Part shown: one piece after another, positions 45,111-55,965 of the stretch
How positions within the stretch are numbered: the first letter of the stretch is position 1
Layout: each line of letters opens with the position of its first letter
Source: Nipponacmea schrenckii
Taxonomy: Eukaryota > Mollusca > Gastropoda > Lottiidae
NCBI GenBank assembly: GCA_030562195.1
Contig: JAUJPP010000011.1
Span: 10,974,001 to 11,038,000, forward strand
DNA length: 64,000 bases
Reading direction: 5' to 3'
The notes under the pieces: model-generated
Told to the model about the DNA's origin: nothing
Database searches by the model: none
Seen by the model: the letters and a program-made list of their open reading frames with translations, nothing else
Translations under genes and position numbers: made by a program

Positions 45111-45894
45111 TCTCCTAACCTAAAATAATGAAAAAAGAAATCTATGTATTACACATTTGTATAATATAATCCCTTGTCAGGTGTGGGCTGGCATGAATAC
45201 GTGTTTTAGTACTTGGAGGATACGATAACTGGAGTCCTGTGTTCATCAGATCATGTTAAAGACACTTTGGAAGTTGCCCTGACAAAATTCACTCCAAATG
45301 CACTTTCTTGCATATATGTCCGTCCCTAGTTAGCCTTACAGTGCATAAAATAATGGGATGTTAAACTTCATTGCATTTCAATTTTGAAATAATGAAGTTT
45401 CACCAGAAATGCATGTTGTTAAAAAGGAAACTAAGTAATATCATTATAGAATCACCAATAAAAATGATGAAAGAATAAACAAGATAAAAGGAGCAATAAA
45501 TTTACCAATTAAACATGCCAATCAAACTCTGCTTCACATAACATAAATACTAATTCATCTGTAAATAAAGAACATGAACATAATAAACAAAATTGTAACT
45601 TTTACACCAACATTTTAGTCACAGTTCGTGGGCACAAAAAACTCGAGCCAACAATTCCTCCTTCGAACCCTTGATTTTCAGTCCTTTTTTTTGCAAAATG
45701 CTTGTTATGAATGTACATTCCAAAGTCTTAATGTTTCTCAACTTATTGTTGACATTGAATGGACAAAACTACTAAAAGTACTAACACAAAACTATGAAGA
45801 TAATAACAGACCGCGAGTTATTCATAGTGTTATCGTCTGCCATTTTGGTTTGTTTACATTCGATGCTATCCCAGAAGCCTTTGCGCGACGGAAA
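45111..45894. other. ISL2EU-2 right flank, no gene resolved
   Basis: It should hold the 5' exons of the YqaJ gene. A minus frame starting ATGGCAGACGATAACAC (complement near 45840) is open for only about 20 codons. No inverted partner to the left side was found by eye. Confidence 0.35.
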
Positions 45895-45994
45895 GGTAAT
45901 ACCATAGATATCCTATAAATAACTAGATCGCTCATGTGATCTTTTCAGCGCGTAAATTGCCTTCACTTCCGGTTGTGGACAAAACAGCGGCAAA

Positions 45995-48755
45995 ATGGTG
46001 GCTTCGTGTAGTGCTTTCAACTGTACAAACAGATACAAGTCAGGATCTTCCATCACGTTTTACAGGTAGATTCAATGTTCAAGATCTTTTGTTAACATTG
46101 TCTGGTCAAAAATACCAGTTGCAGAATTTTACCACTATAGATTCATAGCTTGAAACTCCAATATAATCCAGGCAACACCAAGGCAGGGGTAGGCCTAGCC
46201 CTACCTACTACTAGTACTAGGCCTAAAAACTAGGCCTAAAAAAACGAATGCTGTCCTTCTCTAGTAAACTACTAGTTGGATCTAGGCCTACTGCCTGACA
46301 ATTTTGATTTATTAATTGAAATATTGGAATAATACCACTTTGTTTATAAATTGAAACTGATTAGGCTTAGGCTAAGCAAGGTCTATGCCTATGGGTAGAA
46401 ATGTTTTTTTTTTTTCATTGTAATGCAATTTAATGGACCTAGTACAAGATGAGTTACATTGCATGTTGAAAATGGTCTCCATTTTTCAATTGATAAATTT
46501 AAATGGCTAGCTTGGCCTTTATTACTACACAGTTATCATAGGGGCCAAATAATTGAATTAAATTTAGTAATGACGAAGACATGTTTGCTTGTGACAGACA
46601 TTATTCTAGATGAAATATTATGTCAATTGTTAGGCAATACTATTCACAGATCTTCTTTAATTATAGATTTCCAAAAGATGACGGCCTACGCAAAATTTGG
46701 TTAGTAAACATGAGACGTTCTGGTTTTCAACCGTCTTCATCTTCTGTCATTTGTTCTTGCCATTTTGAAGAAACATGTTTTGTTAAAAAGGGAAACACAT
46801 TTTTGAAACCAGAATCTGTTCCAACCATATTTGATTTTCCTTCTCATCTACAGGTATGTCTATGAGCCTTTTTTTTTTCTTCAACTTTTTACATATATAA
46901 AATTAATTACAACTCAATATGGGTATAAAAAAGTATAAGAAAACAAGGTAACCAGGCAATTAACCCATAAGATTGGATAAGACATTCTGGGTTTTATTTA
47001 TTGCTCGCTAGCCTAAGTTTCAATCCCGGCAGAGGTCTAGATGATTAACTATGAGCTCTTTCAGCCCCGTTTCCCTTGTTAGTAATGCAAGTCGGGGGAA
47101 CTGACATACAAAAAGCGTATGGGATGGGACTATATAAACCTAGGCCCCATCTTCCAAGGTTAGTGCACGTTAAATATCCCTCAACAGTTGAAAAGTTGAG
47201 CTGACTAATGCCGCTGTCCTGGCAAAATTTCCCTCATTTTTATACGCCCACATGAAATGGGGGGCGTATATTGTCGTCACCCATGGCCGTCGGTCCGTCC
47301 GTCCGTCGGTCCACAATTGTTCGTTAACACTCTAGAGGACACAATTCTTGATGGATTTTGTCAAAATTTTGTGTGACTGTTCGTAATCACCCAAGGATGA
47401 ACCCTATCGAAAATCAGCGAAATCGTAAAATATTTAGTATGAATTATTGCCCTTGTTTTTGAAAACGCGTTCAATTTTTAGCTCGTTAACACTCTAGAAG
47501 GCACAATTCTTGATGGATTTTGGCGAAATTTGGTGTGAATGTTCGTTATCACCCAAGGATGAACCCAATTGAAAATCAGCAAAACTGTAAAATATTTAGT
47601 ATGAATTATTGCCCTTGTTTTTGAAAACGCGTTTAATTTTTAGCTCGTTAACACTCTAGAAGGCACAAGTCTTGATGGATTTTGACGAAACTAGGTGTGA
47701 TGTTCGTAATCACCCAAAGATGAACCCTATTGAAAATCAACAAAATCGAAAAATATTTAGTATGAATTATTGCCCTTGTTCTTGAAAACGCGTTCAATTT
47801 TTAGCTTGTTAACACTCTAGAAAGCACAATTCTTGATGGATTTTGACAATACTTGGTTTGAATGTTCGTAATCACCCAAGGATGAACTCTATTGAAAATC
47901 AGCCAAATCGAAAAATATTTAGTATGAATTATTGTAAAATTATAATAAAATTATTCAGAATAAAAGTGTATGACTGAAGGTTAAATATTTCAAACTGTGA
48001 TTATTACTGTATTGTCAAATATATTTCATTCAAAGTCAAAGCTGCCAGTGGGCGTATGTTACCTTGCCTGGCAAGCTATCTTTTCATTAGCCGATATGGT
48101 GCAGAAAAGTAGAACGTAAAACTTCATTCATTTATTCTGGTGTTATTGTTTTGTTCCTGTTCTTAAATAATCTTTTCTGCGTGTACATGCTTTCTGTTTT
48201 TATTTTCCAGCAGCCAAAGGTATCTCCAAGGGCGACTCTGAACAGCAATAAAGTTACAGCTGAAATACCAAATGTAAAGCCAAAAATTTATATTGACGTC
48301 GAACATTCTTATGCTGGAAACGAGGTCACCTACAAGAGGAAATATGAAGAAATTGATACAAGATTGGAAGAAACCAGAAAGGAGTTGAGGAACACTAAGA
48401 TTCGAGAAAAAAGGGCAAAATGCACCATTGGAACTTTGTTGGAAAAGGTCCAGCTTTCAGATAATGCTGAAAAAATGTCTGCATCTTACAGAGGTTTGTA
48501 AATAAATTGAAATTTGCTTGGAATGAACTAAATATGTCCCTGTGTCAGGGTTTTATTTCTGTCTGTTTATAACAGGAACATTCAAAAAAGTCAGTTACCT
48601 GCAGGAGGTTTTAGACTTTTATAATAGCAAAATAGTTCAATAGCAAAATAGTTCAACAGTTGTATATGACTTCATGTTTCACAATAACTACATGACATTT
48701 GATAATATGTCTCTTTTGCAGATATTCCAATTGATTTGTTCACCAAAATTTTATG
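45995..48755 (+). pseudogene. P-element THAP protein, 5' exons
   Basis: Four segments splice consistently. Exon 1 (45995-46065): MVASCSAFNCTNRYKSG. Exon 2 (46667-46853): RFPKDDGLRKIWLVNMRRSG, then VICSCHFEETCF, completing a C2CH THAP finger that also has the terminal VPTIF motif. Exon 3 (48211-48493): a linker and a charged coiled coil (YEEIDTRLEETRKELRNTKI). Exon 4 starts at 48722 (IPIDLFTKIL) and stops at TGA 48752. The first splice junction inside the finger is also seen in other THAP transposase genes. The RNase H-like catalytic domain expected after exon 4 is absent. A shortened THAP protein of this kind could act as a repressor, as known for Drosophila P, but that is speculation. Confidence 0.78.
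47242..48075 (+). mobile_element. Core-repeat TIR element, copy 2
   Basis: Perfect 10-bp inverted ends, ATACGCCCAC (47242-47251) and GTGGGCGTAT (48048-48057), enclose a CGTATATTGTCGTC head, a run of GTCCGTCCGTCCGTCGGTCC, and four tandem units of 161-164 bp starting CGTTAACACTCTAGA (47322, 47486, 47647, 47808). A small palindrome, CTTGCCTGGCAAG (48063-48075), follows the right end and is kept in copy 1. The layout recalls bivalve elements with satellite cores such as pearl. It lies in an intron of the P-element gene. Confidence 0.78.
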
Positions 48756-48832
48756 ATTTATGATTTGTTCAACATAAATTTTATTAAGGGAATTTAAAAA
48801 CTTGGCTTACAAACAACCAAATTTTTTTTTTG

Positions 48833-48900
48833 CTTGGTGGGTTGAGAAAGAAAACACAATCTATAAGATGAATTATTATAGAGGATAGTTTCTGTTTAGT
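48833..48900. repeat. Fragment of the TTAA hairpin MITE
   Basis: GGTGGGTTGAGAAAG ... CACAATCTATAAGATGAAT ... ATAGAGGATAGTTTC parallels 10297-10366 of the complete MITE. Only one arm is evident here. Confidence 0.6.
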
Positions 48901-49900
48901 TTTTTTGCAAACTGCATTGCATTGCTCCTCTTCATTAGCCCTTAACTCCTTAACAAGTTGAAAAGACTTGAACTCCATTTCATTTTGCAGTATCATGACT
49001 AATAGAAGCCAGTCCAACATAACCTTCTAGATCAATTATTTGAAAATCTGCAGGAATTTTTCTTCAAATTAAAAATAGTTTTAGTCCAAATTCTTATTCA
49101 GGGTTTAGGCTGAATATGACATAGACATAGAACATAGAACTAGCTACTCTCTGGCCAAATTGAGTAGTACATTGAATTTTTTCTGTCATGTCACAAATAA
49201 TCAAAATATGATTTTCAAATGTATTTCAATTGTCTAAGAATGCCTTTGGGTCCAGTAAGTTTTGGAACTTTTGCATTTAAAATAAACACACTTCCCTCCT
49301 AGAAATTTCATATGAAAAAGACATCCATTTTGGACTGAAAATTCCCCTCTGTAAAATCATATTTTCAAATAATTATTTTTTTATGGTTGGCATTTTCATT
49401 AACCCAAAGACAATTTAAGACTCTCAGCACTATTTTGAGGTTAATATTTCAATTCATTTTAAAATAATTCCCAAAATGTGATTTACAACCCACTGGCACT
49501 ATGGCCAGAGAGTAGCTGTCAATGAAACACATAGGCTAATTAATAACAATAATCGCAGATACATAATTTATTGGCTTTATATAAAACAATAAAATACAAA
49601 TTTGAGTATGGTTCGTCAATAAATTAAATTCGTGGGACAAATTATCACTCCTAGACAAAAGAGCAGTCGGTGAAAATGAAAAATAACCAAGCGCTTGAAC
49701 TCAACTGAACCGGTGTCCAAAACAATATTTCTATCAAATAGACTGTTTTGTGTCCTTTGTGGCTTTAACACTATATATGATGCACATTCGGTTTCTTTTG
49801 AGTCATTCCAGAATCCATTTTTTCCAAAAAAATCTTTATCTTCACAATCTTTTCCGTTTAAATAAAAAAAAATTAACACGTACACGATCAGCTGTCATTG
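48901..49900. other. P-element interior without coding signal
   Basis: This is where the P transposase catalytic exons would be expected. None is recognised on either strand. It is plain AT-rich DNA. Confidence 0.45.
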
Positions 49901-50039
49901 ATTGTTTACTAACAAAATGGCGGCTTTTGCCCTTAACCGGAAGTTGGCTTGCTTGACATGCTCGTCGTCATTGAATTGATAGCGCGCGAGCGATCTAGTG
50001 ATTTATAGGATATCTATGGGTAATGCGGGCTATTGATTG

Positions 50040-50664
50040 TGTAGTGGATTGGCTTTATGTACGTCACTCACGTCAGTGATATTTACATGGGATTCCCTTG
50101 ATGTGTATTTTTAGACTTGGTTGAACTTGTTTTACATGACCGGGCTGTACTATTTAATTTTGTATGATGTATTACGCGACATAGCCTCGCATTCATAATT
50201 GTTATGAATCGTTATCCAATCAGAGCCGATGTTTGGCACGTGCATGTGCAAAATCGGAGTGTATAAAAGCCCTTCTGTAATGTTTGTTAGTCGGTCAGTC
50301 GGGGCGTTGCACAACAGTAAGTTATCTCCGAAAGGTGTATGGGAGTTTATTGACTCTGCACATAGATTCTTTGGTAATAACCTGCTGTGGACTGACTATG
50401 CCTGAGTTGTACGATGGGAAGTTCTAAGAATTCCGCTCCATTCACGCAACTCATGGAACCTTGTTAGGGTGTCGGGTTTTGTTATGATGTAGTGTTTTCT
50501 TTGTAGATGTTTGGTATGTAAAGTTGTTCGTTTATTTTATATTAAACCGTCTTGTAACTTCTTGTCCCTTTAATTCCTCACATTTCACAGTATTCTGAAC
50601 CTGGAACGTACGCTGGTGGGTTTGAGTTGTGCGGGAGCAGCGTCGCCACTTTCCCCCTGCTACA
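50040..50664 (+). mobile_element. Gypsy 5' LTR
   Basis: The 625-bp block begins TGTAGTGG and ends GCTACA (TG...CA with TGTAG/CTACA inverted ends). It contains a TATAAAA box at 50262-50268 and is followed two bases later by TTTTGGCGAGCTTGCCAGG, a likely primer-binding site. Gag and pol follow on the same strand. No matching 3' LTR is present, because the element is cut at about 53002. The left boundary is 14 bp from the P-element duplication. Confidence 0.75.
50262..50268 (+). promoter_or_regulatory. TATA box of the Gypsy LTR
   Basis: TATAAAA in the context GTGTATAAAAGCCC, about 220 bp into the LTR. Transcription would start about 30 bp downstream, near 50295, defining a U3/R border. Confidence 0.5.
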
Positions 50665-50802
50665 TATTTTGGCGAGCTTGCCAGGATGCTGTGATTTTGT
50701 AAGGCGTTAGGGGAGAGGTATGGTTTGAATATCTAGGTTAGGTTTAGGGTTTTATTTTGTTTCTCATTGTGAAGTTTATGTATTAAGTTCAAGGTTTTCA
50801 AC

Positions 50803-51250
50803 ATGGATAATTTTCCCTGGTGTGATGGTGCTCAGGGTCAAAGTGGTGATTCAGATAGCAATACTGTTGTAAGTGCCAGTTTTTATTCTATTATTCGGCC
50901 GACAATAAGTAGGTCAAATGATAGGATTGCACCAATTTTCAGAAGTACCCCAGAATACTCTTTGGAACAAGGTAGGAACGAATATGATGATTTGGAATAC
51001 GAAATGTGCCCGACTGAATATTACAGTAGGTCTAGGGTAGGATTTCGACAAGGGGATAATGAGAATGGTCGTAGGTTTCCGGACGCTGTTAGGGAGCCAG
51101 GACATCATGTTGTTGTCACTACTGCTGGTCCCGAACCGGGGTCAAATTCAAAGCCTCGATATATGACCACATCTACCCAGTCGACGTATAGCTATCCTAA
51201 GTTTGTAAAAGCACCATTGATGACTGAACGCATAGGTTATGAGAAGTCTA
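50803..51250 (+). pseudogene. Gypsy gag N-terminal part, fused into pol
   Basis: From ATG 50803 an open frame of about 150 codons, rich in Ser, Arg, Glu and Pro and without a nucleic-acid-binding knuckle, follows the LTR and leader. Its position marks it as gag. At about 51250 it runs directly into RT sequence (VTFLGHVVSASGIE) in another frame, so the rest of gag, the protease and the RT palm with its YxDD have been deleted. Confidence 0.6.
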
Positions 51251-53002
51251 ACGCAAGTAACATTTTTAGGGCATGTTGTGTCTGCTTCCGGTATTGAATG
51301 TGACCCTGAAAAAATAAAAGCTGTCAGTAAGTGGCCTGAGCCTGAAAATTTAAAGGATGTTAAATGTTTTCTTGGATTGTCAGGGTATTATAGGAAATTT
51401 ATCGAAAATTATGCTGCTATCGCCAGTCCTTTAGTAAATTGAACTAGAAAGAATGTTAAGTTTGATTGGGATGATCAATGTAAATCTGCTTTTAAAGAAC
51501 TAAGGAGAAAATTGATTTCTCCCCCTGTATTAACGTTTCCAAACGAAACTGGTCTGTTTATTCTCGACACGGATGCTAGTGGTAAAGCGCTAGGTGCAGT
51601 CCTTTCTCAAGTACAAGTTGGGGAAGAGAGAGTTATTGCATACGCCAGTAAGACTTTGAATCGATCGCAAGGCAACTACTGTGTAACAAAACGTGAACTT
51701 TTGGCAATTATCACATTCATGAAACATTTTCATTATTATCTTTACGGTCGTAAGTTTTTGGTTCGCACTGATCACGCTTCTCTTAAGTGGTTGCAGAATT
51801 TTAAAAATCCTGAGGGTATGCTAGCCAGATGGTTGACAACGCTGCAAACTTATAACTTTGAAATTGAATTACGTAAGGGTAAATTACATGGAAATGCTGA
51901 CGCACTCTCTCGGCTCCCAACTAAAAAATGCTCTAATAACCTCTGCACCGATTGTTCTGAAATATTCCCAGGAGGTGATTCATTAGGATTGACTGAGGAA
52001 CTGGAAAGGGCAGGTTTAAGCCGGCCGCTCGACCAGTTCGACGATCAGGAAAATGTGTCTGGAGCAGTTGTCAATACGTTAATAAGCGATCAAAATTTAC
52101 CTCATGATCCTAATTGGCTCCCTACCTATAATGTTCTTGAGATCCAGGATATGCAAAAGAATGATCCTGGAATTGGTGTCATTTATGAAAAATTTGCAGA
52201 ATCTGGAGTTCGACCAGATAAATCTAAGGTGAAATCTTTTCAACATGAAGCTCGAGTGCTTTGGTCTCAATGGGATGCTTTAGTAATGAGGTCGAATATA
52301 TTGTATCGGAAAGCTTTTAATGACCTTGATGGAGAATTTTTACAACTTGTTGCTCCTCAGGAGATCAGGGATAGTCTTTTTTCGGAATAACATGTTAACA
52401 AAATTGCAGGTCATTTTGGTGAGATAGGAACCTTAATACCATTAAGCGTAGATTTTACTGGCCTGGGATGACCGCATCAATTAAAAGATGATGCGAAACG
52501 GGTGATCTGTGTGCACGATGTAAACCTGGCCCGGGGATTGGAAAGTCACCCCTTAAGCAATTTCAATATGGTGCGGCCATGCATTGTGTTGCCATTGACA
52601 TCTTGGTCCTTTACCTCTCACTAATGATGGAAATGAGTATAATATGGTTGTAGTGGATTATTATACCAAATGGGTGGAAGCTTTTGCCATAGTCAATCAT
52701 ACTGCTCTGACTGTCGCGGACAAATTGGTCACTGAGGTCATTTGTAGGTTTGGATGCCCAGCACAAATACACACTGATCAGGGTAGGGAGTTCGAGTCTG
52801 CTTTATTTTCGGAAATCTGTCGGAAACTGGACATCGACAAGAGTCGTACTACTCCATACCATCCACAGTCGGATGGCTTAGTTGAACGGTTCAATCGTAC
52901 ATTGAAACAGATGCTTAAAATCTTCTGCAGTGAGCACCAAAATAATTGGGATGATTACCTTCCTTATCTTTTGATGGCATATCGGGGGACGAAATTCAGA
53001 AA
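51251..53002 (+). pseudogene. Ty3/Gypsy pol: RT thumb, RNase H, integrase
   Basis: In order: RT thumb (FLGLSGYYRKFIENYAAIAS, with one in-frame TGA at 51440), RNase H (FILDTDASGKALGAVLSQ, CVTKRELLAIITFMKHFHYY, VRTDHASLKWLQNF, GNADALSRLP), a spacer, a broken H2C2 finger region (stop at 52388; CARCKPGPG in another frame), then the integrase core 52644-53002 with VVVDYYTKWVEAF (Asp), QIHTDQGREFES (Asp) and GLVERFNRTLKQML (Glu). Integration and reverse transcription are the family roles. The element ends mid-integrase at AYRGTKF, joined to a THAP exon. Confidence 0.88.
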
Positions 53003-54870
53003 AGATGGGTTCATTTCTTGAAACGGAAAAGTTATACCCTGACGAAACATTCGAGTATTTGATCTGAACATTTTACGGAAGATAGTTTCCTTTGCGACCT
53101 GCAGGTAGAATTACGGAATTTGAAACGACAACGTAAATTGTGTGAAGCTACCGTTCCAACTATTTACAACTCTAATCCCTCAACCATCCCTGTTATTGTT
53201 AATGTGAATCCACCATCTCTCAAAAGACGAGCACACACAGAGTCAAGATTGCAGTCAAAACATCGAAAAGACGTAAGTTAAAGAATTCATAATAATATGC
53301 CTTAGATCTTTTATGAAAATTGTTATTGCCAACAACAAATTATATATAGAAGAAGAATGGAATTTGTAAACATGTGATTGTTCTACAATAATGTAGGGCC
53401 TATCATAGTGTAATCATAAAGGTGATAAAACTGAGACAAGTGAATTTATTTGCATCCAATAACAATTCATGCGAGGTATAACAATTTATTTTTTTATTTC
53501 CTTTTCAGGAAGTGTAAAATATTCTGTCAGAATCAAGCTTACAGAGAGAAGACACAGCAGAACCAGCAATAGAATTGGAAAATGAGGGTTTGTCTATTGG
53601 TCAAGAGCTTACACAAGTGCAATGTAACATGTCTGTACAGACAGCTACTAATGTTAAAGATGTTGGTACTCAATGTGATGATAATGTTATCTTCGTATCC
53701 ACTTATGGATCTGCAATGGAAATTCATTCGTACTGTATCACAAAAGAAAACAGAATTGATAATCTTTTTTCACCATCAACACAAACCATAACTGTTCCAC
53801 TTAAGACCAGCACACCATTAAAGTCGTTAGCTAACACTAGCTTAATAAGTACCGATACAGAATCTACTCATGAATCCTCTTTACATTTGTCAACACATGA
53901 TATTCCTTATGTGCCTGAAACGTCAGATCAAAGCAGTACTAGTTTGAGTGATAGTGATCCAATCAACACATCTGACGGCAAAACATCTAGTTTATCTCAT
54001 GAAGACTCTAAATATATTGTGTTTTACTCCTCCCTTATGGAGCTTTTTCAGACATGCCAAAAGCGTTGTGATCCCATCATCAATGTTCGAAAATCTACAA
54101 CTGGAACACTGTTAAAATTAACAAGTACTTGTCTGTCTGGTCATGTGTTCACATGGAACTCCCAGCCTTTCATTTCAAAAATGCCAGCTGGAAATCTGTT
54201 AGTTGCTGCATCTATTTTGTATACAGGTTGTTCTTTGGTACAGATATCAAATTTTGCAGAAACTTTGATGTATACAGGTTGTTCTTTGGTACAGATATCA
54301 AATTTTGCAGAAACTTTGAACCTTAACTTCTTTGGACTTTCCACATTCTACAAAATCCAATGCAGCCTCTTTCAAATTGTAAATGAGGCTTGGTTGAATG
54401 AGAGACAAAGTGTGCAAAGACAACTACATGGAAAACCTCTGACCTTGTCTGGCGATGGACGGTGTGATACTAGTAGTCCTGGATTTAGTGCCAATTATTG
54501 CACTTACTCTTTACTTGACAGTCTGGTAAATTGGTAGACTTTGATGTGATACATGTTGGGGAGGTAAATTACAAATCAAATAATATGGAGAAAGAAGGCC
54601 TATCCAGATGTCTTCAGAGGGTCAGTGAAAATCCGTCGATAAATGTGCTTGCAACTGATAGACATATTCAAGTTGGAAGTATGATGTAAAAGCAGTTTCC
54701 TAACATTATTCACCAATTTGATGTCTGGCATGTTTCAAAAGCAATCATTAAGAAGTTGAGGCTTTTCTTGCAGTTCAAGCCATTGTTTTTGACAACTCCA
54801 TTTTAAAGTCACTGGAAAGATTGACATTGTTTTGTCATACTGGTGACTTAGAGGTGTATCATTCCATGAA
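53003..54870 (+). pseudogene. Kolobok-like THAP transposase
   Basis: A THAP second half (about 53003-53272: WVHFLKRKSYTLTKHSS, EHFTEDSF, CEATVPTIY) ends at a donor (GTAAGT). The next segment starts after TTTTCAG at 53509 and is open from 53518 to 54537: a Ser/Thr-rich linker, then FYSSLMELFQTCQKRCDPII, FTWNSQPFISKMPAGNLLVA and LSGDGRCD. It continues in other frames with VGEVNYKSNNMEKEGLSRCL, VLATDRHIQVGSM, IHQFDVWHVSKAIIKKL and LEVYHSMKYCPKRHNH. GDGRCD, ATDRH and the Glu of LEVYHS are plausible catalytic residues. THAP-bearing transposases of this type are known from Kolobok elements. Stops lie at 53515 and 54535. A 51-bp in-frame duplication is at 54218-54319. The first THAP exon is missing. 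Confidence 0.68.
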
Positions 54871-54885
54871 ATACTGCCCAAAACG

Positions 54886-55925
54886 TCATAACCATAACAC
54901 AGTTAGAGAGCAAGCCACATCTACACAAGGTCCATCAGAGGGGAGTTGAGGTATTACCAAGTTTTTCCTATATTGTCCTGATTCTGAGTGCAAGGCATCT
55001 CTTATTTTTTTAACAGCACAGGCTGGTATTACACGCTGGATGTTTTTTCCAAGTTTTTGATGGACCCAGTAGATAAACTGTCTGTAAGCCTGATGGCGCA
55101 GAACTCTGAAATGATAAAACATTATGTTCATTCACATACACATATTTGGGCTTGATTCGATTTGAAATTCTACTTGACCAATTATAGTCCTCAAAAATTT
55201 TATTGATATAAGGAAAAGAATCATGTATGCTTTATCTTTGTTACAATTGTGTGACTTAATCAAGTTTTCAAGACTTTGAAATAATACTAATATTTGTTTC
55301 TATTTCGATCACACAATTTTTTTTTTTTTTACCTTGCACTACTTAAAGAAAATTTGCAAGGAAAGTCTTTGTTCTTATTTTTCCTTCCATGCTCTACTTT
55401 CGTTTTCCTAGTCTGTTTCTGGGGATTTGATTGGCTGATTAGCATGACCTCCATAAAATTATCCAATCACCGAACACAACTTGCTTCTAGATATAGAATC
55501 TCGATGTAATCGTCTGTTCCCCAAAAAAAGTGCCAACCAATATGTATGCCATGTACTTACTCGTTTGGGAGTGGGTCTTGTAATATATCTTGACGTATAT
55601 CTGCTCTTGCTACTGCCGCTACTTTCAACACTTCGATGTCCAAACAAATTCTCTCGAAATAGGGATTACTCGTCACACAAAAGTTATTTTCCACGCGGTG
55701 TTGGGCTCCATGCACTTCATGACAACAAATGCATTCATTCACTGTCGGTAAGGCTACGCAATTCCCTTACTTACACCAAACGTTTAAAATCAAACGATTT
55801 TCTTCGGTTTCTTCCTGAGTTGAAATATCCGATTCATCAGACGAAGTGGATAATTCATCTGTGTCATATTCTGGCTCAAATTGGTACGGTAAAATTTCGA
55901 CATTGTCTGTATTGATCGACGCCAT
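54886..55925 (-). CDS. P2X7 intracellular-domain-like gene, three exons, intact
   Basis: Exon 1 (55925-55775, ATG start), exon 2 (55741-55561) and exon 3 (55105-54886) join in frame through standard GT-AG introns (donors GTAAGT and GTAAGT; acceptors ACCGACAG and ATCATTTCAG), giving 183 codons and a stop. Exon 1 is acidic (Ser/Glu/Asp-rich, LSTSSDESDISTQEETEE). Exon 2 has NECICCHEVHG and ICLDIEVLKVAAVAR. Exon 3 has VLRHQAYRQFIYWVHQKLGK then VIPACAVKKIRDAL. The Cys-His-Cys pattern and the YRQF.YWVH..LGK...IP.C motif are those of the P2X7 receptor intracellular (ballast) domain family, widely multiplied in invertebrate genomes. It converges on the Kolobok-like transposase and has TGACGTCA 33 bp upstream. 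It may be an accessory gene of that element; a host-derived copy is the alternative. Confidence 0.75.
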
Positions 55926-55965
55926 GATGTTTGTTTGGCACTGAGAATGTTCTGCTATGACGTCA

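Larger units (their letters stand above)
45903..50018 (+). mobile_element. P-type DNA transposon, 31-bp TIRs, 8-bp TSD
   Basis: The left end starts CATAGATATCCTATAAATAA. The complement of the right end is CATAGATATCCTATAAATCA. The two inverted repeats agree at 30 of the first 31 bases. They are flanked by GGTAATAC (45895-45902) and GGTAATGC (50019-50026), an 8-bp duplication with one change. A 31-bp TIR, an 8-bp target and an intron-containing THAP gene are together diagnostic of P elements. The transposase body after the coiled coil is missing, and the interior holds a core-repeat element and a MITE fragment, so it cannot move itself. Confidence 0.88.

Noticed and set aside
47040..47230. SINE-like text (AGTGCACGTTAAATATCCCT)
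   Set aside because: Looks like a known kind of interspersed repeat, but no A/B boxes, tail or duplication could be defined.
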